From NCBI GenBank assembly GCA_016297675.1, contig JAEDGE010000072.1, forward strand, positions 1-9,524: DNA of 9,524 nt. The letters are read 5' to 3'. Below the pieces are notes generated by a model. That model was not told the DNA's origin. It made no database searches and saw nothing but the letters and a program-made list of their open reading frames with translations. How positions within the stretch are numbered: the stretch's first letter is position 1; the number at the start of each line of letters is the position of its first letter. The position numbers were made by a program, and so were the translations under genes. Below are positions 1-6,614 of this stretch, piece by piece. This stretch comes from Oscillospiraceae bacterium. GTDB lineage: Bacteria > Bacillota > Clostridia > Oscillospirales > Ruminococcaceae.

Positions 1-135
1 CGGACGAGAAGCCGTTGTACGCTGTGCCGGTTGTTCTGCCGGAGCCGGACGAGAAGCCGTTGTACGCTGTGCCGGTTGTTCTGCCGGAGCCGGACGAGAA
101 GCCACTGTACGCTGTACCGGGCGTTGTGCCGGTTG
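1..135. repeat. 45-bp tandem repeat inside the partial minus-strand gene
   Basis: Positions 1-45 and 46-90 are identical 45-bp units, and 91-135 is a diverged third unit. Being a multiple of three, the repeat keeps the minus-strand frame and encodes a 15-residue Pro/Ala/Gln/Arg unit. Identity at the DNA level, including third codon positions, indicates recent duplication. The array continues off the window, so its copy number is unknown. Confidence 0.9.
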
Positions 136-297
136 TGTACCGGAAACGTGACTGCGGTTCAGCTTCGTAGCTGGCTGCTGCACATTCGGTCCGCCGCCTG
201 GATACGTTGGACGACTGCTATTCAAAATCGCAAAGATGTCATCATCTAAATCGGAAGCCGGTGCATGATTTCGTTTTGTTTCTTCTGCTTTTGCCAT
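1..297 (-). CDS. Partial Pro/Ala/Gln-rich repeat protein, N-terminal 99 residues
   Basis: The minus strand has an open frame from an ATG at 297-295 to the left edge, so the C-terminus is missing. A strong ribosome binding site (AGGAGG, reading leftward from about 311) lies just upstream and fixes the start. The protein begins MAKAEETKRNHAPASDLDDD and continues with a short acidic/hydrophobic stretch (DIFAILNSSRP) and a Gly/Pro/Asn/Gln-rich segment. From about residue 55 it becomes low-complexity Pro/Ala/Gln/Arg/Thr sequence with a 15-residue repeat, RTTASRPAPAEQPAQ. There is no signal peptide or membrane segment in the visible part, so a cytoplasmic protein or a disordered N-terminal arm of a larger protein is likely. 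The family is not recognised. It is transcribed divergently from the GH74 gene. Confidence that this is a real gene is high; its function is unknown. Confidence 0.8.
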   Translation of the reverse strand, partial: MAKAEETKRNHAPASDLDDDIFAILNSSRPTYPGGGPNVQQPATKLNRSHVSGTQPAQRPVQRTVASRPAPAEQPAQRTTASRPAPAEQPAQRTTASRP

Positions 298-387
298 CCG
301 TTTTCCCTCCTGTTATATGAAAACAGTGTGTTTCTTTCTTGTGCTCCAGTATATGGAATCGGCTGGAGTGATTATGGTATCCTATTT

Positions 388-417
388 ATTATAACATATT
401 GGGGGGACGCTTGTCAT
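388..417 (-). promoter_or_regulatory. Candidate sigma-A promoter for the leftward gene
   Basis: On the minus strand, ATGACA (417-412) is followed after 18 bp by TATAAT (393-388), about 90 bp upstream of the start codon at 297. The -10 box is perfect and the -35 box matches five of six. The predicted leader contains a 6-bp inverted repeat, CTCCAG/CTGGAG (344-349 and 363-368), which could be a hairpin or operator. Confidence 0.5.
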
Positions 418-545
418 TTGTTATTTTGCACAAATTTCAACGGTGGAAAACAGCGGATTTTCCGATTTTTGTGCACTTTTTGCAAGAATAGAGCGGTGAA
501 ATTCAGCAGATTGCATAAAAATATGGAAAAAATGTCGTACAGCAG

Positions 546-574
546 TTGCATTTTTTTATAAAAAGTGGTATACT
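546..574 (+). promoter_or_regulatory. Candidate sigma-A promoter of the GH74 gene
   Basis: TTGCAT (546-551) and TATACT (569-574) are separated by exactly 17 bp, within an AT-rich stretch. Transcription would start near 581 and give a leader of about 75 nt. That leader would begin with a small hairpin, GCATGCC (585-591) with GGTATGC (602-608), including one G-U pair. The ribosome binding site GAGAGG at 643-648 sits 8 nt before the ATG at 657. Confidence 0.55.
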
Positions 575-656
575 GTTTTTAGAAGCATGCCCCTTTTTTA
601 TGGTATGCAGAAAAAGGAAGACATGGACGTTTTGAAAAGAAAGAGAGGATTTTTAC

Positions 657-3461
657 ATGAAGAAAACCATGAAAAAAATTGTAGCTGCTGTTTCTGCCGG
701 TGCAGTTCTGTGCAGCAGCCTTGCTGTATCCAATCTGTTGAGCAGTTCCACGCTGACAGCTGTGGCATCGGAAAGCATTGCAGACCAGACGAAAGTTGGC
801 ACACTCGGCATTGGCGGCGGTGGTTTTGTTTCCGGCATTGTAACCGGAAAAAATGCTATGTATGCTCGTACAGACGTTGGCGGTGCGTATCGGTATGACT
901 ATGAGAAAAAAGAATGGGTACAGCTGATGGATGATCTGGATGAAACCGAACGTGGTTTCCTGAGCATAGATGCAATGTGCATTGACCCGACGGATGATAA
1001 TACTATCTATCTGCTCTGCGGTTGCGGTTATTTCAGTGATGCCAGAACAGCAATTTTCCGTTCTCGTGATGGCGGCGAAACCTTTGACCAGATTGACGTA
1101 ACTGATTTGATTCAGGTACACGGCAATGGTTATGGCAGACAGTGCGGTGAAGCCATTGCAGTCGATCCGGATAACCCGAATATCATTTATTGCGGCGGTG
1201 ATGCCACTGCCGGCAATTCCGGTTTAATTATGAGTGAAGACGGCGGTGATACTTGGAAATCGGTAAAGGGCTATGGCGATTTGGGTTTGTTTACCTATGA
1301 AATTAACTGGCCGTCTTGGACAGAACACAAAGTACTGTCAACTGCGGAAGCATATGATAAAAATGCAAATGGTGTCGCAGCAGTGCAGATTCAGAACGGA
1401 AAGGTTTATGTTGCTACTTCTGTTAAGGGCGTTACCAATGTACACGTTGCCGATGTAGGCAGCGATGATTTCCAGCCGTTGAGCGAAGAACTTCCGACAG
1501 ATTGTTTCCCATCCCGTATCAATGTAGATGCAGACGGCAACCTGTTGATTACTTATGTGGCAGGACTGGCTTTTGATGGCTCTAACGGTGGTGCTTACCG
1601 ATATGATGTTACAAACAATACAGTAACAGACATCAGCCCAAGACCAAAGGGACAGAATGCGGCAATTGGTGCGGTTGTTAGTGATAAAAATGATGCCAAT
1701 AAACTGGTAGCGACTTCTTGCGGTCTTTGGTGGTCACAGCTTTCCCATGATGTTGGGGAAGATTGGAGCAAAGTGCCAAATGGTGACCTGATTTTCCGTT
1801 CAGAAGACGGAGGTAAGACTTGGTATACTATGCAGCACGGCTGTTCTGGAGAAGGTGCATGGGGCACAAAGTCCGCAGATTATTTGGATACAAATGGTTA
1901 TAGTTGGATCGATGGCTTTGCAGTACACTGGAGCGGTGCAATTGTAATGGATCCAGAAAATCCTGACAAGGTTTTAGTAACATCCGGTAACGGTGTATTT
2001 GCCTGCGATGATATCTGGGCAGAGCTGCCGCAGTTCTACTTTGATCCGAAGGGCATTGAAGAAGTAGTAGCACTGGATATGGTCAGTGTACCGGGCGGCA
2101 ATCCTTATTCCGCAATTGGAGACTACGATGGCTTTGAACATATCAGCAAGGAAGAAACGGTTCAGAATAGACCGACCATCGGCAGCACCAAGGCAATTGC
2201 ATATTGTCCGGCTAATCCGCTGGTTATGGTGCGTGCATCAGAAAGTAACAATACTTGTTACTATACGCTGGACGGCGGCGATAACTGGACAGAACTGCCA
2301 GGCTGCAACTATTCCGGCGGTAAAGCAGCAATTACGCAGCTGGAAGATGGTTCATATCGTATCTTCCGCACGACAGATGGAAAAGCAGCATATACGGATG
2401 ACTTCGGTGCAACCTGGAAGGAATGTTCTGGAACAAAGGGCAGCAAGGAACTATTTTTACAGGTGGATGCAGAGAATCCGCAGTATGTTTATGGATATAC
2501 GGCACAGTACAATTCGTACTATTTCTACAGCAAGCCAAAGCCAGATTTTGAAGATGCTCACTATGTTTTTATGGTAAGTGATGATTATGGTGCAACCTTT
2601 ACTTCTCAAGATATCTGCATGTATGATGAGTGCGATGTTGCAAACCGTATTGGTTACCTTGGTGAAGGCGAAATGGTACTTGGTGCCGGCTGGTACGGTG
2701 CGTACCATGTAACCGATTACGGAAAGAATGTCGAAAAGTTAGACAGCGTCTTCTACTGCAAGACCATTGGTTATGGTGCACCGGAAGAAGCAGGCGGTGT
2801 CAATACGCTTTATATGTACGGAAAGCCGCAGGAAAGCGACGTGGAGGGTGTTTATCGTTCGACCGATGCGGGCAAGACATGGGTTCTGATCAATTCGGAG
2901 CATCTCTATGGCGGTACTGGTAACGGCAACTTCCTCGTTGGGGATATGAATGAATTCGGTACGGTTTACATGTCTACGGTTGGCTGCGGGATTGTTTATA
3001 TGCAGTCTGCTGCTGGAAGCGTAGACCCGAAGCCGACTACTACTACCACGACGACGACAACTACAACAGAAACTGGTGAAACCACTACAACAACAGAAAC
3101 AACAACAGAAACTGGTGAAACCACTACAACAGTAGAAACAACAACAGAAACCGGTGAGACTACGACCACTACGAGTGACGTTGTTACGACTACAAGCGAT
3201 ACGACTCCCATCGTTACAGTAGAGCCAGGTAATGACGATCTGATTGGTGACGTAAACGTAGATGGTAAGGTTGACCTGACAGATGCGATTTGCATGAATA
3301 AGTATCTGGCTGGACAGATGGAGCTGGGTGAACAGGCAATGCGGAATGCAAACTGCTATCAGGATGGTACGCCTACCGTTGATGAAGCGGATGGAAATGC
3401 ATTGATTAGTTTTGTTATCATGCTGATTACAGAACTGCCGGAACAAGTAACTCTGGAATGA
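657..3461 (+). CDS. Secreted GH74 xyloglucanase with C-terminal type I dockerin
   Basis: This 934-residue protein is a probable endo-acting xyloglucanase of glycoside hydrolase family 74, exported and docked onto a cellulosome through a cohesin. Domains in order: signal peptide (basic MKKTMKK start, hydrophobic core, likely cleavage after A37); GH74 catalytic region about 44-785; Thr/Glu/Gly linker about 789-862; dockerin about 863-929. GH74 marks are the N-terminal motif RTDVGGAYRY (D73, the expected catalytic Asp), the motif SAIGDYDGF (D489, position of the second catalytic Asp), and several Asp-box/BNR motifs such as SRDGGETF (136-143), SEDGGDTW, SEDGGKTW, LDGGDNW and STDAGKTW, expected of twin seven-bladed propellers. 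The first dockerin loop, DVNVDGKVDLTD, is canonical; the second, NCYQDGTPTVDEAD, has weaker ligands and an apparent extra residue. The start is set by GAGAGG 8 nt upstream. Family assignment is by motif recognition; xyloglucan as substrate follows from the family. Confidence 0.92.
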   Translation: MKKTMKKIVAAVSAGAVLCSSLAVSNLLSSSTLTAVASESIADQTKVGTLGIGGGGFVSGIVTGKNAMYARTDVGGAYRYDYEKKEWVQLMDDLDETERGFLSIDAMCIDPTDDNTIYLLCGCGYFSDARTAIFRSRDGGETFDQIDVTDLIQVHGNGYGRQCGEAIAVDPDNPNIIYCGGDATAGNSGLIMSEDGGDTWKSVKGYGDLGLFTYEINWPSWTEHKVLSTAEAYDKNANGVAAVQIQNGKVYVATSVKGVTNVHVADVGSDDFQPLSEELPTDCFPSRINVDADGNLLITYVAGLAFDGSNGGAYRYDVTNNTVTDISPRPKGQNAAIGAVVSDKNDANKLVATSCGLWWSQLSHDVGEDWSKVPNGDLIFRSEDGGKTWYTMQHGCSGEGAWGTKSADYLDTNGYSWIDGFAVHWSGAIVMDPENPDKVLVTSGNGVFACDDIWAELPQFYFDPKGIEEVVALDMVSVPGGNPYSAIGDYDGFEHISKEETVQNRPTIGSTKAIAYCPANPLVMVRASESNNTCYYTLDGGDNWTELPGCNYSGGKAAITQLEDGSYRIFRTTDGKAAYTDDFGATWKECSGTKGSKELFLQVDAENPQYVYGYTAQYNSYYFYSKPKPDFEDAHYVFMVSDDYGATFTSQDICMYDECDVANRIGYLGEGEMVLGAGWYGAYHVTDYGKNVEKLDSVFYCKTIGYGAPEEAGGVNTLYMYGKPQESDVEGVYRSTDAGKTWVLINSEHLYGGTGNGNFLVGDMNEFGTVYMSTVGCGIVYMQSAAGSVDPKPTTTTTTTTTTTETGETTTTTETTTETGETTTTVETTTETGETTTTTSDVVTTTSDTTPIVTVEPGNDDLIGDVNVDGKVDLTDAICMNKYLAGQMELGEQAMRNANCYQDGTPTVDEADGNALISFVIMLITELPEQVTLE
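3069..3173 (+). repeat. 39-bp tandem repeat in the Thr-rich linker
   Basis: The unit encodes the 13-residue sequence ETGETTTTTETTT. Copies begin at 3069, 3108 and 3147 (residues 805, 818, 831); the first two are nearly identical at the DNA level and the third is partial and diverged. A run of 11 Thr residues precedes them. Such Thr-rich linkers separate catalytic modules from dockerins and may be O-glycosylated; the repeats suggest the linker length can change by slippage. Confidence 0.8.
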
Positions 3462-3467
3462 ATGTAA

Positions 3468-3483
3468 TGCACTTATAAGTGCA
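3468..3483. other. 16-bp perfect palindrome after the GH74 stop codon
   Basis: TGCACTTATAAGTGCA is fully self-complementary and starts 7 nt after the GH74 stop codon. It could fold as a small transcript hairpin in front of the terminator or bind a dimeric protein. No T-tract follows it directly. Confidence 0.6.
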
Positions 3484-3494
3484 AGTGAAGTGAT

Positions 3495-3533
3495 GAGAGG
3501 TGGACATGCTAAAATGGTGTGTCCACTCTCTTT
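3495..3533 (+). terminator. Probable terminator of the GH74 transcript
   Basis: GAGAG (3495-3499) pairs with CTCTC (3526-3530), and TGGACA (3501-3506) with TGTCCA (3520-3525). The result is an 11-bp stem with one bulged G and a 13-nt loop, 34 nt after the GH74 stop codon. The T-tract is weak (TTTATA), so termination may be partial and some transcription may continue into the small gene at 3567. Confidence 0.6.
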
Positions 3534-3566
3534 ATACCTCTTGTTTCCCTAGAAAGGATGATTTTT

Positions 3567-3897
3567 GTGAGAAAAATACAAGCGGTTATGTTAGCATTTC
3601 TATTGACAATACTATGTGTGATATTACCCTTTTCGATTCCGGTGCAGGCAGAATCCATGGATGTATGGGAAGATTTCACAGAAACGGAGGAAAACTGTGC
3701 CTATCTGATTCGCCATGCAGCTTCTGGCAAGTATTGATGGCGGTGAATTCTTTACAACCGGCGATGTGATTGATGATACGACCGCAGGATTTGGCTGGTA
3801 TGATGATAATGGGGCTGAAAGTGTGGATACTGGGCTGCGTATTACCATCGGCGAACAAAAAGACGGAGTTTATACCGTGACAGTAGAAACAAAGTAA
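3567..3897 (+). pseudogene. Frameshifted small secreted-protein gene
   Basis: Translation begins at GTG 3567, 9 nt after AAAGG; an in-frame ATG at 3558 directly abuts that site and is less likely. The first part (56 codons, stop at 3735-3737) has a clear signal peptide, MRKIQAVMLAFLLTILCVIL through PVQA, then a short mature region ending RHAASGKY. Coding sequence continues in the +1 frame to TAA at 3895-3897 (SIDGGEFFTTGDVIDD... ending YTVTVETK), with no ribosome binding site suitably placed for a separate start at ATG 3715. Removing one base in TATTGATGG near 3733-3741 would restore a single protein of about 109 residues, reading SGKYDGGEFF across the joint. The break could be a genuine mutation, a sequencing error, or less likely recoding. 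The family is not recognised. No good promoter of its own is visible. Confidence 0.65.
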
Positions 3898-3959
3898 AGC
3901 GGATATCGTTTTTGGTTCTGCATCAAACATCCAAATTCTGCATTTTCACACAGTTTTCA

Positions 3960-3988
3960 TTGACAGAACCGCATAGGAATGCTATAAT
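3960..3988 (+). promoter_or_regulatory. Consensus sigma-A promoter of the sortase operon
   Basis: TTGACA (3960-3965) and TATAAT (3983-3988) are both perfect, with a 17-bp spacer, giving a leader of about 80 nt. Two features sit at or upstream of the -35: direct repeats TTCTGCAT at 3916-3923 and 3936-3943, exactly 20 bp apart (about two helical turns), and an inverted repeat GGTTCTG (3914-3920)/CAGAACC (3964-3970) reaching into the -35 box. These could be regulator sites but are short. Confidence 0.85.
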
Positions 3989-4072
3989 GTTGTTGTCCTA
4001 TCCAAACGGAAGAGCGAAATCCGTGACAGAAAATAGAATTTCAACAGGAAAATAGGTCAGGAGGGAACATTC

Positions 4073-4888
4073 ATGAAAAAAACAGGGAGAAAGGTTTGTG
4101 CGGTTCTTTGCAGCATGGTTCTATTGGGAGCAGGTGCAACGGTTCCTGCCTCTGCCGCTACGGTAGATGATGTCATTGCGGCAGCGTATGCAGTCGGCAT
4201 TCCGTCACAGTATGTTCAGGAGGGAATCGCTATGTACGGCGGCGGTAATTACACTTCGGAACAGTGTGATCAGGCAGTTGCTGCGATTTATTCCTACCAG
4301 GGCAGAGTTGATGATTTGTTGTATGATTATTTTGGTGTGGAGAAGCCGTCTTCTGGTGGGGGGAATTCTACCACCACACCATCCGGTTCAAACAATGGCT
4401 CTGGTGCGAATCAGCCGGCAGTTACGACACAAGCACCGCAGAATTCTGGCAGCCAAACCGTTACCACAACAAAGAGCTTTGTAGACATGACACTGGATGA
4501 AAAAATTGATTATGTCAATCAAATGCCGGCAGAAGAACGCAGCGACTATCTCTCGAATTTAACGTCGGAAGAGCGAAATAGCTTCATTAAGCAGCTGCCG
4601 TTGGATGATAAGGCAAATGTATTAAATGAATTTTTAGGGGTAGGCGATTCGCTGGGCTTACATTTCACAGTCGATGAGATGACCAATGATACAGTAGTCG
4701 TGAGTGCAAGAGATCAAAACGGCAAGCTGATTGATGTTTCTGCGATGGGAGTTACGGTGGAAGAAACGGGGAAATCCTATACACTGCCAATTGCTGTTGC
4801 AGCCCTGATGGCTGGCTGCGGTGTGAGCGGAATGGCAGCTCTCGTCTTTTTTGCTGGCAGAAAAAAACGGAATGAGGATGAAGCATGA
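4073..4888 (+). CDS. Secreted membrane-anchored protein with four 12-residue repeats
   Basis: First gene of the sortase operon, 271 residues; AGGAGGG at 4059-4065 sits 7 nt before the ATG. Residues 1-28 form a signal peptide with an ASA cleavage site. Residues 29-92 look helical (VDDVIAAAYAVGIPSQYVQE...). Residues 93-134 are a Ser/Thr/Gly/Asn/Pro linker. Residues 141-188 comprise four successive 12-residue units, each shaped x-acidic-acidic-basic-x-x-aromatic/aliphatic-aliphatic-x-x-hydrophobic-x. Residues about 196-236 appear beta-rich. The C-terminus has a hydrophobic segment (238-262), then RKKR and an acidic tail. That resembles a cell-wall sorting signal, but there is no LPXTG, only LPIAV at the membrane edge. 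So it is either a sortase substrate with an odd motif or a permanently membrane-held partner. Its stop overlaps the sortase start (ATGA). The family is not recognised. Confidence 0.85.
   Translation: MKKTGRKVCAVLCSMVLLGAGATVPASAATVDDVIAAAYAVGIPSQYVQEGIAMYGGGNYTSEQCDQAVAAIYSYQGRVDDLLYDYFGVEKPSSGGGNSTTTPSGSNNGSGANQPAVTTQAPQNSGSQTVTTTKSFVDMTLDEKIDYVNQMPAEERSDYLSNLTSEERNSFIKQLPLDDKANVLNEFLGVGDSLGLHFTVDEMTNDTVVVSARDQNGKLIDVSAMGVTVEETGKSYTLPIAVAALMAGCGVSGMAALVFFAGRKKRNEDEA
4493..4636 (+). repeat. Four tandem 12-residue coding repeats
   Basis: Residues 141-152 (LDEKIDYVNQMP), 153-164 (AEERSDYLSNLT), 165-176 (SEERNSFIKQLP) and 177-188 (LDDKANVLNEFL) align without gaps. The pattern is visible in protein but not at DNA identity level, so the repeat is old and probably structural, for example short stacked helices. 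Confidence 0.7.
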
Positions 4889-5586
4889 AGAAAAAATCTG
4901 TAGAAAAAGAATCTCCGACTGCGTTACCATTGGCGATGCCTTTGATATTGCCAGTGGTGACATTGCTGCTTTGTGCGGCAATTATTTTAGTCTGTGGGAT
5001 TCGTCCATATGAAAAATTACATACTTATTTGCAGATTGCCTTTATGGATGATCTGAAACAGACACCGTCCAGTGGTGCAGATGGTCTGGAGATTGTCCAG
5101 AATGACATTACCACTACCTACAGCGGCAAAGTTTCTCAGGCTGGAGAGCCGGTCTATTCGACCTTCGGGGAACAGTATGGCGTGCTGGCATGTGATGCCA
5201 TTGACCTTTATGTACCAGTGTATTGGGGGACAACAGACGAACTGTTGGAACTGGGAGCTTGTCAGACGACTGCCTCTTCGATTGCTGGTGCAGGCGGTAA
5301 TGTGGTAATCAGTGCCCATGTCAATACATTTTTTAATCGGCTGGATGAACTGCAAACAGGGGATGTCCTGACCTTATATACCAATTACGGGCGGTTTACT
5401 TATGTAGTACAGAAAAATATTCAGTTTGAAAATACTGATAAGCAGTATATTTTGCCGACCGATTCAGAACAGCTGACACTTTACACCTGTGAAATGCAGG
5501 TATTCGGTTCTTCGAGTACCAGAATTGGTGTGGTCTGTGACTGTACCGATACAGAATTTTATGTCGATGAGGAGGCAGCACAATGA
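4885..5586 (+). CDS. Sortase family transpeptidase
   Basis: This 233-residue protein is a membrane-tethered cysteine transpeptidase that would cleave a sorting motif and attach the substrate to the cell wall or to another protein. An N-terminal membrane anchor lies at about 18-38, with the catalytic domain outside. The catalytic triad is visible: His145 in NVVISAH, Cys202 in LTLYTC and Arg213 in SSSTRIGVV. The segment VPVYWGTTDELLELGA and ISAH resemble class C/D sortases; no DPW/DPF lid is seen, which argues against a typical pilin polymerase. The class is therefore uncertain. It overlaps both neighbours by four bases (ATGA), so translation is probably coupled. The obvious partner is the upstream protein, but that lacks LPXTG, so the real substrate may be encoded elsewhere, including scaffoldins. 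That link is inference. Confidence 0.9.
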   Translation: MKKKSVEKESPTALPLAMPLILPVVTLLLCAAIILVCGIRPYEKLHTYLQIAFMDDLKQTPSSGADGLEIVQNDITTTYSGKVSQAGEPVYSTFGEQYGVLACDAIDLYVPVYWGTTDELLELGACQTTASSIAGAGGNVVISAHVNTFFNRLDELQTGDVLTLYTNYGRFTYVVQKNIQFENTDKQYILPTDSEQLTLYTCEMQVFGSSSTRIGVVCDCTDTEFYVDEEAAQ

Positions 5587-6452
5587 CAGATGGATTTGGA
5601 AGACGCTTACTATTGCGTGTGCTGCTGACGATTCTGCTGACGTTTACGGTACTGGGGACGCTGATCAGCGGTTATGCAGGCTATTTGCTCTCCTCACCGC
5701 AGATTTGTATCACACAGATTGAAAAGCAGAATGTAGCAGAAAAGGTTTATGACAGCGTGGAAAGTTATTTTACTGCCCAATATCAAACGACTGCCATTCC
5801 GCCGGAAACATATCTGAACGTTGTAACAGAAGACTGGATTGCAGACCGGCTGGAAGAGCAGGTGACAGCAGAATACGAGATTTTGAATGGGAGCAAGCTT
5901 GCATATGAGCTGGATATGACAGATTTAGAGGCAGCTTTGACGCAGTTCTTTTCCGACTATGCAGAAGAAATAAACTATCCAAAGGATGCTGTTTATGAAG
6001 AAAAATTGCAGGAAACCATTGAGAAAGCAAGAGCAGAGCTGACCGCACAGTTGGACGTTTATCATTTTACCACCATGCAGAATGCGAATATTTTGCAGAA
6101 ATTCACCGGTAAGCAGACCTATTTGTGGTTGTTATGCGGTGGCTGCGGCATTTTGAGTGTGTTGCTGCTTGTTATTTTGGTGCTGCTGGAACGAAAGGGA
6201 GAATGGGGAAAATTTTATTTTCCAGGCTGTGCCTTGCTGATCAATGGGGTGTTTTTGACCGTGCCGACAGCTTGGGTATTGGCAACGTCTTATTTCAGCG
6301 GTCTGGCAATCAAAGTACCTGCGGTTTATGCAGCGTTCACAGGGGTGTTATATTATTGTACCAGAGTGGGGCTGATAGCAGGCATTGTGCTGTTGGTGTT
6401 AGGCTTGGCAGCTGTGCTGGGCAGTACGATTGCAAAGAGAAGGGCATGCTGA
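5583..6452 (+). CDS. Polytopic membrane protein of the sortase operon
   Basis: Third gene of the operon, 289 residues, starting in the ATGA overlap with the sortase stop; GAGGAGG about 9 nt upstream supports this start. It has a first membrane helix (about 9-36), an external mostly helical and acidic domain (about 37-177, containing VYDSVESYF and EEKLQETIEKARAELTAQL), then three more helices (about 180-203, 211-236, 253-283) and a basic KRR end. With an even helix number both ends would be cytoplasmic, putting the soluble domain on the same side as the sortase catalytic domain. It could hold or present the sortase substrate or sense the envelope. The family is not recognised. No clear terminator follows; the hairpin GAAATCC/GGATTTC (6538-6544, 6551-6557) lacks a T-tract. 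Confidence 0.85.
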   Translation: MTDGFGRRLLLRVLLTILLTFTVLGTLISGYAGYLLSSPQICITQIEKQNVAEKVYDSVESYFTAQYQTTAIPPETYLNVVTEDWIADRLEEQVTAEYEILNGSKLAYELDMTDLEAALTQFFSDYAEEINYPKDAVYEEKLQETIEKARAELTAQLDVYHFTTMQNANILQKFTGKQTYLWLLCGGCGILSVLLLVILVLLERKGEWGKFYFPGCALLINGVFLTVPTAWVLATSYFSGLAIKVPAVYAAFTGVLYYCTRVGLIAGIVLLVLGLAAVLGSTIAKRRAC

Positions 6453-6485
6453 GCGAATTTAGAAGAGTTGCGTATGGACTTGTCG

Positions 6486-6558
6486 CAGGCAAACTGCGTA
6501 GCGAATCTGCCGGACGGTTCAGAAAAGTTTTCCCAAAGAAATCCGAAAATGGATTTCC
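6486..6558. repeat. Dispersed repeat, copy of the 7833-7905 unit
   Basis: This 73-bp stretch aligns without gaps to 7833-7905, with about ten differences. The best shared block is GCGTAGCGAATCTGCCGGA. It includes a small hairpin (6538-6557) and ends 21 bp before the -35 box of the cysE leader promoter. It is non-coding in appearance. Confidence 0.8.
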
Positions 6559-6579
6559 GTGAAAATCCCAAAAACAGCA

Positions 6580-6608
6580 TTGACAAATGCAGAAAATTTG
6601 CGTATAAT
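6580..6608 (+). promoter_or_regulatory. Consensus sigma-A promoter of the T-box/cysE transcript
   Basis: TTGACA (6580-6585) and TATAAT (6603-6608) are perfect, with a 17-bp spacer. Transcription would start near 6615, giving a leader of about 320 nt before cysE. This makes the cys transcript independent of the sortase operon. Confidence 0.88.
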
Positions 6609-6614
6609 AAAGAA

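Larger units (their letters stand above)
298..656. promoter_or_regulatory. Divergent intergenic region with nested inverted repeat
   Basis: This is the shared control region of the leftward repeat protein and the rightward GH74 gene; I see no gene in it. Its clearest structure is a nested palindrome: outer arms TGCACAAA (427-434) and TTTGTGCA (468-475), inner arms GGAAAA (445-450) and TTTTCC (458-463). It lies between the two candidate promoters. It could be a regulator binding site or a transcript hairpin. A Thr/Asp-rich plus-strand frame across 265-561 has no ribosome binding site and looks non-coding. Confidence 0.5.

Noticed and set aside
31..249. Plus-strand frame rich in Arg and Cys
   Set aside because: It is the complement of the minus-strand Pro/Ala repeat gene, which has a strong ribosome binding site and runs off the edge; the plus frame has none.
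579..1121. Minus-strand frame opposite the GH74 signal peptide and N-terminus
   Set aside because: It lies antisense to a well-supported gene and would cover the GH74 leader; no ribosome binding site or domain was seen.
2739..3446. Long minus-strand open frame opposite the end of the GH74 gene
   Set aside because: It is a shadow of the GH74 coding sequence and Thr-rich linker; its Cys/Phe/Ser runs come from the complement of Thr codons.
3733..3741. prfB-like programmed +1 frameshift at TAT TGA T
   Set aside because: The stop-codon context is superficially similar, but slipping from UAU to AUU gives poor tRNA pairing and no upstream stimulatory Shine-Dalgarno at the usual close spacing was seen.
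4784..4870. Standard LPXTG cell-wall sorting signal in the first operon protein
   Set aside because: The hydrophobic segment and RKKR tail fit, but the only LP is LPIAV at the start of the helix, so a canonical signal cannot be claimed.
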